Below, piece by piece: positions 54,853 to 61,904 of a stretch of DNA of 64,000 nt (positions are counted from its first letter, which is position 1; every line of letters starts with the position of its first letter). The stretch is from Lysobacter sp. BMK333-48F3 (GTDB lineage: Bacteria; Pseudomonadota; Gammaproteobacteria; Xanthomonadales; Xanthomonadaceae). The stretch is taken from positions 3,906,501 through 3,970,500 of the forward strand of contig NZ_JAIHOO010000001.1 of the NCBI RefSeq assembly GCF_019733395.1, read 5' to 3'. The translations under genes were made by a program, and so were the position numbers. The notes under the pieces were generated by a model that saw nothing but the letters and a program-made list of their open reading frames with translations, ran no database searches and was not told the origin of the DNA.

Positions 54853-56246
54853 GGCGTTGCGGGAGGGCCGTCGGCCGCGGCCGGATGCGCCGCGCTGTCG
54901 CGACCGCCGGCCGGATCGTCGCGATACACCTGCCCGCCCTTCATCACGAACGATACCCGCCGCAGCAGGCCGATATCGGCGACCGGATCGCCGGCCACCG
55001 CGACGATGTCGGCCTGCTTGCCCTCGGCGACGGCGCCGGTCTCGCGGTCGATGCCCAGCATCTGCGCCGCGTGCAGGGTCGCGGCCTGGATCGCGCGCAT
55101 CGGCGGCAGCCCCGCCTGCACCAGCAACTGCAGTTCGCGCGCGTTCTCGCCGTGCGGGTACACCCCGGCGTCGCTGCCGGAGGCGATCTTCACCCCGGCC
55201 CGGTAGGCGCGCGCGGTGGTCTGCAGGTTGCGCAAGCCGGCTGCCTTGATCTTGGCCGCCACCACCGGAGGGAAATAGCCGGACTGGTCGGCCTTGTCGA
55301 AGGTGTAGGCATTGGGGCTGATGGTGGGCACGAACCAGGTGCCGTGCGCCTTCATCAGCCGCAGGCCTTCCTCGTCGACGTAGGTGCCGTGTTCGATCGA
55401 ATCCACGCCGCCCAGCACCGCGCGACGGATCGCTTCGGCGCCGTGCGCATGCGCGGTGACCTTGAAGCCGTAGTCGCGGGCCGCGGCCACCACGGCCTTG
55501 ATCTCGGCCACGGTCATCTGCGCGTTGTCGGCGCTGGCGCCTTCGCTCAGAAAACCGCCCGAGGTCATCAGCTTGATCGCGTCGGCGCCGCGCTTGTAGT
55601 GCTCGCGCACCGCCTTGCGGGCATCGTCCTCGCCGTCGATCACTCCCTGCGCCACGCCAGGGTCGCCGGCCAGATCGGCGCGATAGCCGTTGGTCGGGTC
55701 GGCATGGCCGCCGGTGGAGCCGATCGGCACGCCCGCGGTGAGGATGCGCGGGCCGATCGCGTAGCCCGCAGCGATGGCATCGCGCAGGGCCACCGTCTCG
55801 TAGGCGTTGTCGCCCAGGTTGCGCACCGTGGTGAAGCCGGCCAGCAGCGTGTCGCGCGCATAGCGGGTCGAGCGGACCGCATAGTCGGCGATGTCGAGGC
55901 GAAACTTCTCGACCGCGCTGGCCGGGCCGACCTGGTCGGACAGGTGGACATGGGCGTCGATCAGGCCGGGCAGGCAGGTCGCGTCGCTCAGGTCCACGAC
56001 CCGCGCGCCGGAGGGGGCGACGCGGCCGGGCAGCACCTGGGCGATACGCGCATCGCGCACCAGCACCGTGGTCGGGCCGAGCAACTGGCCGCGGTCGACA
56101 TCGACCAGGCGGCCGCAGTGCAGGGCGCGCAGCGCGGTGCCGTCAGCGCCGCCGGAGCCGTTTTCGGCGGGCGTGGCGAGTGCGGTCGAGGGGGCGAGCG
56201 ACAGCAGCGCCGGCGCCCATCGCGATATCTTGAGTAGATGTAACAT
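54849..56246 (-). CDS. Exported metal-dependent amidohydrolase
   Basis: A 465-residue enzyme of the amidohydrolase superfamily (imidazolonepropionase/prolidase-like). It starts MLHLLKISRWAPALLSLAPS with a signal peptide cut near ALA-TP, so it acts in the periplasm. Metal and catalytic motifs are in order: LPGLIDAHVHL, the likely carboxylated Lys in GADAIKLMTSGG, His in KVTAHAHG, His in DSIEHGTYVD and Asp in IASGSDAGVY. Such enzymes hydrolyse dipeptides (Xaa-Pro and others) or cyclic amides. An in-frame GTG 18 codons upstream is not used as it precedes the signal peptide. Divergent from the LysR gene. Confidence 0.88.
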   Translation of the reverse strand: MLHLLKISRWAPALLSLAPSTALATPAENGSGGADGTALRALHCGRLVDVDRGQLLGPTTVLVRDARIAQVLPGRVAPSGARVVDLSDATCLPGLIDAHVHLSDQVGPASAVEKFRLDIADYAVRSTRYARDTLLAGFTTVRNLGDNAYETVALRDAIAAGYAIGPRILTAGVPIGSTGGHADPTNGYRADLAGDPGVAQGVIDGEDDARKAVREHYKRGADAIKLMTSGGFLSEGASADNAQMTVAEIKAVVAAARDYGFKVTAHAHGAEAIRRAVLGGVDSIEHGTYVDEEGLRLMKAHGTWFVPTISPNAYTFDKADQSGYFPPVVAAKIKAAGLRNLQTTARAYRAGVKIASGSDAGVYPHGENARELQLLVQAGLPPMRAIQAATLHAAQMLGIDRETGAVAEGKQADIVAVAGDPVADIGLLRRVSFVMKGGQVYRDDPAGGRDSAAHPAAADGPPATP

Positions 56247-56302
56247 CAACCGTCCGTTATGGAAGTGCCTGACGGAATCGTACGAACGCTTACGAGCCAC
56301 AG

Positions 56303-56316
56303 GAAACGATCGTTTC
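56303..56316. promoter_or_regulatory. 14-bp palindrome between amidohydrolase and lysR genes
   Basis: GAAACGATCGTTTC is a perfect palindrome in the 101-bp divergent spacer, a plausible operator for the adjacent LysR-type regulator, although it lacks the common T-N11-A spacing. Confidence 0.4.
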
Positions 56317-56347
56317 TCGCAAGTCTTATGACTGGAAATAACAAGCG

Positions 56348-57232
56348 ATGATGCGTGGACTGCCGCCTTTGAGCTCGCTGCGCGCGTTCGAGGCCGCCGC
56401 CCGCCTGCAGAATTTCTCGCGCGCGGCCGAGGAACTGCACGTCACCCCCGGGGCGGTCAGCCACCGCATCAAGGCGCTGGAAGCGTTCCTGGGCGCGGCG
56501 CTGTTCGTGCGCCACGGCAAGCGCAGCCTGGTGCTGACCGGCGAGGGGCGGGACTTCGCCGAGCAGGTCCGCGGCGCCCTGCAGCAGGTCGCCGATGCGG
56601 CGCGGCGGATCCAGCGGCAACGGCCCGAGCGCCTGGTGATCAGCACCTTGCCCTCGTTCGCGTCGCGCTGGCTGATGCCGCGCATCGGCAGCTTCCTCGA
56701 TGCCCATCCCGAGATCGACTTCGGCCTGCGTACCGGCAGCGCGCACGTGGATTTCGCCGCCGAGGGGGTCGACCTGGCGATCCGCTTCGGTCCCGGCGGC
56801 TGGCCGAACGTCGATTCGGAACTGCTGCTGCGCGACGAGCAATTCCCGGTGTGCAGCCCCGCGTTCCTGGATGCGCGGCCGCCGTTGGGCCCACAGGATC
56901 TGTGCGCGCTCCCGCTGCTGCAGGCCGATCCGCCCGGCTGGCGCCCGTGGTTCGAGGCGGCGGGGCTCGGCCCGCTGGAACCGCGTCCGGCCTTGGCCTT
57001 CAACGACGCGGCGCTGACCCTGCAGGCGGCGATCGACGGACGCGGCGTCATGCTGGCGCGACGCTCGATCGTGGAGCGCGACCTGGGCGCAGGCGTCCTG
57101 GTCCGTCCGTTCGCGACGGCGGTGGCGACCGACTATGCCTACTACCTGGTCTGGCCCAGGCAGGTGTCGCGTTCGGAACTGGCGGCCGAGTTCCGCGCCT
57201 GGCTGCTGGCGCATGCGGGCGCGGTGGGCTGA
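56348..57232 (+). CDS. LysR family transcriptional regulator, GcvA-like
   Basis: A 294-residue regulator. The N-terminal helix-turn-helix reads LPPLSSLRAFEAAARLQNFS, RAAEELHVTPGAVSHRIKAL and LGAALFVRHGKRSLVLTGEG, with the VSHRIKxLE recognition helix of the GcvA/AmpR subgroup. The C-terminal effector domain has STLPSFASRWLMPRIGSFLD and GVDLAIRFGPGGWP, typical of the same subgroup. It probably controls the divergent amidohydrolase-LysE pair; effector unknown. Two adjacent ATGs (56348, 56351) could serve. Confidence 0.9.
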   Translation: MMRGLPPLSSLRAFEAAARLQNFSRAAEELHVTPGAVSHRIKALEAFLGAALFVRHGKRSLVLTGEGRDFAEQVRGALQQVADAARRIQRQRPERLVISTLPSFASRWLMPRIGSFLDAHPEIDFGLRTGSAHVDFAAEGVDLAIRFGPGGWPNVDSELLLRDEQFPVCSPAFLDARPPLGPQDLCALPLLQADPPGWRPWFEAAGLGPLEPRPALAFNDAALTLQAAIDGRGVMLARRSIVERDLGAGVLVRPFATAVATDYAYYLVWPRQVSRSELAAEFRAWLLAHAGAVG

Positions 57233-57398
57233 GCGAGCGGTGCCGGGTGCGGCCTGCGTCTGCGTCAGCGCGGACCGCGATGGGGATACGCGCATAGGCG
57301 CGGACTTGCCGTTGTTGCCCGCAGGCGCAGCAGGGCCATCCATCGACTACCGCTCGATGGCGCCGGTTCGGAATATCCCGGAACGGGTTCCGACCAGG

Positions 57399-57482
57399 AT
57401 CGCTTGTCTGAGATCGCCTGCTCGAGATCGCTAGTTCGAGATCGCTTGTTTGGGATCGCTTGTTTGGGATCGCCTGTCCGAG
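57399..57482. repeat. Six 14-bp tandem repeats
   Basis: Six units of ATCGCYTGTYYGRG-type sequence in exact 14-bp register (57399, 57413, 57427, 57441, 57455, 57469); units four and five are identical (ATCGCTTGTTTGGG). They lie in the gene-free stretch 57233-57661 upstream of the nitrate operon promoter. The remainder of that stretch shows no other signal. Confidence 0.8.
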
Positions 57483-57661
57483 CCGACGCGGCCACGGCTT
57501 ACGCCTGCGACACGTCGAGACCTGGTGCGTCGCACAATATTGGTGCAGCGCCGCACGATTTTGGCGCGGCGGGGCTGCCTGGCGCTGATCCACGCAGGAG
57601 GCAGGGCGCCTAAGCATCTGAATTTGTAACGAATCACATTCGACGAATGCCTCGCACGCGA

Positions 57662-57679
57662 TTGGCACGGGCTTTGCTT
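57662..57679 (+). promoter_or_regulatory. Sigma-54 promoter of the nitrate assimilation operon
   Basis: TTGGCACGGGCTTTGCTT matches the RpoN -24/-12 consensus with GG at 57664-57665, GC at 57676-57677 and exactly 10 nt between them. Transcription should begin about 57689, directly before the first leader hairpin. Confidence 0.85.
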
Positions 57680-57689
57680 GATCTGTCGT

Positions 57690-57761
57690 GCGGGCGCAAC
57701 GGCGCGTTCGCGACAACCCGATAGCGGCAGGCGGACCAACGGCGGTCCGGTTGCCGAAGAC
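57690..57761 (+). promoter_or_regulatory. ANTAR (NasT) target: two hairpins with AACGGC hexaloops
   Basis: Hairpin P1: stem GCGGGCGC / GCGTTCGC (57690-57697, 57704-57711) with loop AACGGC. Hairpin P2: stem CGGACC / GGTCCG (57732-57737, 57744-57749), extended by CGGCA / TGCCG (57725-57729, 57752-57756), with the same loop AACGGC. Two adjacent hexaloops with A at position 1 and G at position 4 are the known ANTAR RNA motif. NasT is encoded at 51446. Confidence 0.85.
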
Positions 57762-57807
57762 AACGGCGTCTTTCCGGTTCGCACCGGGAAGGCGCCGTTT
57801 TCGTTTG
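57762..57807 (+). terminator. Leader terminator before narK
   Basis: Stem AACGGCG / CGCCGTT (57762-57768, 57793-57799) with inner stem TTTCCGGT / ACCGGGAA, then TTTTCGTTT. It lies between the NasT hairpins and narK, so it is expected to stop transcription unless antitermination occurs. Confidence 0.8.
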
Positions 57808-57873
57808 CCCCTTGCGGTCGCCTGGCGTGCCGATGGAACGGCGCGGCGCGGCCACCTTTCGGAGATTGCGCGG

Positions 57874-59079
57874 ATGGATCGTTCGTTCTGGCGGGCCGGG
57901 CATACGCCCACCTTGTTGTCGGCGTTTTTGTATTTCGATCTGAGTTTCATGGTCTGGTACCTGCTGGGGCCGATGCAGGTGCAGATCGCCGAAGCCTTGG
58001 CGCTGGACACGCGCCAACGCGCGCTGATGGTGGCGGTGCCGATCCTGTGCGGCGCGCTGTTGCGTTTGTTGCTGGGCCTGGTGGCCGACCGCATCGGCGC
58101 GCGCCGCACCGGCCTGCTTGCCCAGGGCGTGGTGATCGCGGCGCTGTTCGTGGCCTGGTATTCGGGCGTGCACAGCTATGCGCAGGTGCTGCTGCTCGGC
58201 GCCATGCTCGGCGTCGCCGGCGCCTCGTTCGCGATCGCCTTGCCGCTGGCCTCGCGCTGGTATCCGCCCGAGCACCAGGGCACGGCGATGGGGATCGCCG
58301 GCGCCGGCAACTCGGGCACGGTGCTGGCGGCGCTGTTCGCGCCGGCCTTGGCCGCTGCGTTCGGCTACCGCAACGTGTTCGGCCTGGCCTGCCTGCCGCT
58401 GCTCGTCGTGTTGGCGGTGTTCGCCCTGTACGCCAAGGACGCGCCGGTGGCGGTACCGCAGCGGCGCCTGCGCGATTACGGCCGGGTGCTGGTCGGCAAC
58501 CGCGATTCGTGGTGGTTCATGTTCTTCTACGCGATCACCTTCGGCGGTTTCGCCGGCTTCGCCAGCGCCTTGCCCGGCTACTTCCACGATCAGTTCGGCT
58601 TCGAACCCAAGCTCGCCGGCTGGGCCACCGCGGCCTGCGTGCTGGCCGGCTCGCTGATGCGTCCGTTCGGCGGCGCGATCGCCGACCGCATCGGCGGTAC
58701 CCGCACCTTGCTGGCGGTGTACGCGCTGGCGGCGTTGCTGGTCGCGTTGGCCGCGTTGGGCCTGGGCGCGGCGGCGACGGTGGGCCTGTTCGTGCTGACC
58801 CTGCTGTGCCTGGGCGCCGGCAACGGCGCGGTGTTCCAACTCGTGCCGCAGCGCTTCGGCAGCGACATCGGCCTGATGACCGGCCTGATCGGCATGGCCG
58901 GCGGCGTCGGCGGTTTCCTGCTCGCCGCCGGCATGGGCGTGCTCAAGCAGGAATACGGCAGCTATGCGCCCGGCCTGTGGGGCTTCGCCGCATTCGCCGG
59001 ACTGGCCTGGTTGTCGGTGGCGGGATTGCGCCAGCACTGGCGCCAGCAGTGGACCGCGGTCGGCGCGGCCCGGGTCTGA
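57874..59079 (+). CDS. Nitrate/nitrite MFS transporter (NarK/NasA type)
   Basis: A 401-residue inner-membrane transporter with about 12 helices. It begins MDRSFWRAGHTPTLLSAFLY. The nitrate-porter signatures are visible: GAGNSGTVLAALFAPALA (first NNP motif, G-rich) and GMAGGVGGFLLAAGMG (second). The conserved arginines lie in GALLRLLLG and AGSLMRPFGG. It is the first gene of the operon, 11 nt before nirB. Uptake of nitrate for assimilation is the expected role. The ATG at 57874 is preceded by CGGAG. Confidence 0.93.
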   Translation: MDRSFWRAGHTPTLLSAFLYFDLSFMVWYLLGPMQVQIAEALALDTRQRALMVAVPILCGALLRLLLGLVADRIGARRTGLLAQGVVIAALFVAWYSGVHSYAQVLLLGAMLGVAGASFAIALPLASRWYPPEHQGTAMGIAGAGNSGTVLAALFAPALAAAFGYRNVFGLACLPLLVVLAVFALYAKDAPVAVPQRRLRDYGRVLVGNRDSWWFMFFYAITFGGFAGFASALPGYFHDQFGFEPKLAGWATAACVLAGSLMRPFGGAIADRIGGTRTLLAVYALAALLVALAALGLGAAATVGLFVLTLLCLGAGNGAVFQLVPQRFGSDIGLMTGLIGMAGGVGGFLLAAGMGVLKQEYGSYAPGLWGFAAFAGLAWLSVAGLRQHWRQQWTAVGAARV

Positions 59080-59090
59080 GGGGAGAGCCC

Positions 59091-61544
59091 ATGAACAAAC
59101 TCAAGCTGGTGGTGATCGGCAACGGCATGGCGGGCATCCGCACGCTGGAAGAACTGCTCAAGCTGGCGCCGGAGCTGTACGACATCACCGTGTTCGGCGC
59201 CGAGCCGCATCCGAACTACAACCGGATCCTGCTGTCGCCGGTGCTGGCCGGCGAGCAGGCCTTCGACGACATCGTGCTCAATCCGTTGTCGTGGTACGAG
59301 CAGAACGGGATCCGCCTGCACCTGGGCAAGGAAGTAGTGCGGATCGACCGGGTGCGCCGGCGGGTGATCGCCGCCGACGGTACCGAAGCCGAGTACGACC
59401 GCCTGCTGCTGGCCACCGGCTCGCTGCCGATCCTGCTGCCGGTGCCGGGCAAGGACCTGGGCGGGGTGATCAGCTACCGCGACATCCGCGATACCCAGGC
59501 GATGATCGACGCCGCCCGGGTCAAGCGCCATGCGGTGGTGATCGGCGGCGGCCTGCTCGGCCTGGAGGCGGCCAACGGCCTGCGCCAGCGCGGCATGGAG
59601 GTGGTGGTGGTGCACCTGGCCGAGTGGCTGCTCGAGCGCCAGCTCGACCCGGTCGCGGGCGAGTTGCTGCAACGCTCGCTGAGCGAGCGCGGCCTGCGCT
59701 TCCGCCTGGGCACCTCGACCGAGGCCTTGCTCGGCGACGAGCAAGGTGCGGTGCGCGCGGTGCGCTTCTCCGACGGCAGCGAGGAGCCGGCCGAACTGGT
59801 GGTGATGGCGGTCGGCATCCGTCCCAACATCCGCCTGGCCCAGGACGCGGGGATCCACTGCGCGCGCGGCATCGTGGTCAACGATTCGCTGCAGACCTAC
59901 GACCCGCGCGTGTACGCGGTCGGCGAATGCGTCAGCCACCGCGGCGTCGCCTACGGCCTGGTCGCGCCGCTGTTCGAGCAGGCCAAGGTCTGCGCCAATC
60001 ATCTGGCGCGCTACGGCATCGGCATCTACCGCGGCTCGGTGTCGTCGACCAAGCTCAAGGTCACCGGCATCGATCTGTTCTCGGCCGGCGAATTCATGGG
60101 CGGCGAGGGCTGCGACGAGATCGTGCTGTCCGACCCGGCCGGTGGGGTCTACAAGAAACTGGTGATCCGCGACGAGCGCCTGGTCGGCGCCTGCCTGTAC
60201 GGCGACACCGGCGACGGCGGCTGGTATTTCAAGCTGCTCAAGGACGCGAGCCCGATCGACGACCGCCGCGACCAGCTGATCTTCGGCGAGACCGCGCTCG
60301 GCGACGCCGGCACCGCCGGCCAGGACCGCGCCAGCGCGATGGCCGACGCCGACGAGGTCTGCGGCTGCAACGGGGTCAGCAAGGGTTGCATCGTCAAGGC
60401 GATCAACGAGCAGGGCCTGTTCACCGTCGACGAGGTCAAGAAGCAGACCAAGGCCGCCAGTTCCTGCGGTTCCTGCACCGGCCTGGTCGAGCAGTTGCTG
60501 ATGAACTGCCTGGGTTCGAATTTCCAGGAAACGCCCAAGACCAAGGCGGTGTGCGGCTGCACCGACCACAGCCACGGCGAGGTGCGCCAGGCGATCCGCG
60601 AGCACAAGCTGCTCAGCCACGCCCAGGCCTACGCCTTCCTGGAATGGCGCTCGCCCAACGGCTGCGCGACTTGCCGGCCGGCGATCAACTACTACCTGAT
60701 CTCGACCTGGCCGCGCGAAGCGGTCGACGACCCGCAGTCGCGCTTCATCAACGAGCGCGCCCACGCCAACATCCAGAAGGACGGCACGTTCTCGGTGATT
60801 CCGCAGATGAAGGGCGGGGTGACCAACGCCTCGGAACTGCGCCGGATCGCCGACGTCGCCGACAAGTACGCGATCCCGATGGTCAAGGTCACCGGCGGCC
60901 AGCGCATCGACCTGCTCGGAGTCAAGAAAGAAGACCTGGTCGAGGTCTGGCGCGATCTGGGAATGAATTCCGGCCACGCCTACGGCAAGTCGATCCGCAC
61001 GGTGAAGACCTGCGTCGGCAGCGAGTTCTGCCGCTTCGGCACCCAGAACAGCACCCAGATGGGCATCGACCTGGAAACCATGCTGGCCAACATGTGGAGC
61101 CCGCACAAGGTCAAGCTGGCGGTGTCGGGCTGCCCGCGCAACTGCGCCGAGTCCGGGATCAAGGACGTCGGCATCATCGCGGTGGATTCGGGCTGGGAGA
61201 TCCACGTCGGCGGCAACGGCGGGATCAAGACCGAGGTCGCGCGCTTCCTGGTCAAGGTGCGCAGCGCCGAGGAGGTGCGCGAGTACACCGGCGCCTTCCT
61301 GCAGCTGTACCGCGAGCAGGCCTATTACCTGGACCGCACCGTGCACTACCTGCAGCGGGTCGGGATGGACTACGTGCAGCAGCGGGTGGTCGCCGACGCG
61401 GCCAACCGGCGCGCCTTGTACGAGCGCTTGCTGTACGCGCTGGAAGGCCTGACCGACCCGTGGGCGGCGCGGATCGCCGCGGCCAAGCCGCGCGAGTACC
61501 AGCGCCTGCGGATTCCGGCGCAGTTGGTCGGGGCGGAGGGCTGA
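59091..61544 (+). CDS. nirB: Assimilatory NAD(P)H-nitrite reductase large subunit
   Basis: An 817-residue enzyme reducing nitrite to ammonium in the cytoplasm. The N-terminal FAD/NAD domain shows VVIGNGMAGIRTLEELL and AVVIGGGLLGLEAANGL. Two BFD-like iron-sulfur segments follow (CGCNGVSKGCIVKAI...SSCGSC and CGCTDHSHGEVRQAI...CATC). The siroheme/[4Fe-4S] domain has its four Cys ligands, C641 and C647 (TCVGSEFCRFG) and C681 and C685 (SGCPRNC). It ends RIPAQLVGAEG. Full length. GGGGAG Shine-Dalgarno before the ATG. Confidence 0.96.
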   Translation: MNKLKLVVIGNGMAGIRTLEELLKLAPELYDITVFGAEPHPNYNRILLSPVLAGEQAFDDIVLNPLSWYEQNGIRLHLGKEVVRIDRVRRRVIAADGTEAEYDRLLLATGSLPILLPVPGKDLGGVISYRDIRDTQAMIDAARVKRHAVVIGGGLLGLEAANGLRQRGMEVVVVHLAEWLLERQLDPVAGELLQRSLSERGLRFRLGTSTEALLGDEQGAVRAVRFSDGSEEPAELVVMAVGIRPNIRLAQDAGIHCARGIVVNDSLQTYDPRVYAVGECVSHRGVAYGLVAPLFEQAKVCANHLARYGIGIYRGSVSSTKLKVTGIDLFSAGEFMGGEGCDEIVLSDPAGGVYKKLVIRDERLVGACLYGDTGDGGWYFKLLKDASPIDDRRDQLIFGETALGDAGTAGQDRASAMADADEVCGCNGVSKGCIVKAINEQGLFTVDEVKKQTKAASSCGSCTGLVEQLLMNCLGSNFQETPKTKAVCGCTDHSHGEVRQAIREHKLLSHAQAYAFLEWRSPNGCATCRPAINYYLISTWPREAVDDPQSRFINERAHANIQKDGTFSVIPQMKGGVTNASELRRIADVADKYAIPMVKVTGGQRIDLLGVKKEDLVEVWRDLGMNSGHAYGKSIRTVKTCVGSEFCRFGTQNSTQMGIDLETMLANMWSPHKVKLAVSGCPRNCAESGIKDVGIIAVDSGWEIHVGGNGGIKTEVARFLVKVRSAEEVREYTGAFLQLYREQAYYLDRTVHYLQRVGMDYVQQRVVADAANRRALYERLLYALEGLTDPWAARIAAAKPREYQRLRIPAQLVGAEG

Positions 61545-61547
61545 GCG

Positions 61548-61904
61548 ATGCACGAGATCGACGACGATCCGCGTTGGCAGCGCATCTGCGTGCTGGAAGA
61601 CATTCCGCGCCTCGGTGCGCGGGTGCTGGAGATCGCCGGCGGCGACGACGTCGCCGTGTTCCGCACCGCCGACGACCGGGTGTTCGCCCTGATCGACCGT
61701 TGCCCGCATAAAGGCGGGCCGCTGTCGCAGGGACTGGTCGCCGGCGACCGGGTGACCTGTCCCTTGCACGCCTGGACGATCGGTTTGGGCGACGGCCGTG
61801 CCTGCGAGCCGGACGTCGGCTGCACGCCGACCTTGCGCGTGCGGCTGCAGGCCGGCGAGGTCTGGCTGGCGCTGGCCGATCTGCCGTTGCGGGGCGCGGC
61901 CTGA
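61548..61904 (+). CDS. nirD: Nitrite reductase small subunit NirD (Rieske)
   Basis: A 118-residue Rieske-type protein, partner of NirB. The [2Fe-2S] ligands are complete: C52 and H54 in CPHKGGPL, C71 and H74 in CPLHAW. It starts 3 nt after the nirB stop and overlaps the nitrate reductase gene by 1 nt. It carries electrons or stabilises NirB in the assimilatory complex. Confidence 0.94.
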   Translation: MHEIDDDPRWQRICVLEDIPRLGARVLEIAGGDDVAVFRTADDRVFALIDRCPHKGGPLSQGLVAGDRVTCPLHAWTIGLGDGRACEPDVGCTPTLRVRLQAGEVWLALADLPLRGAA

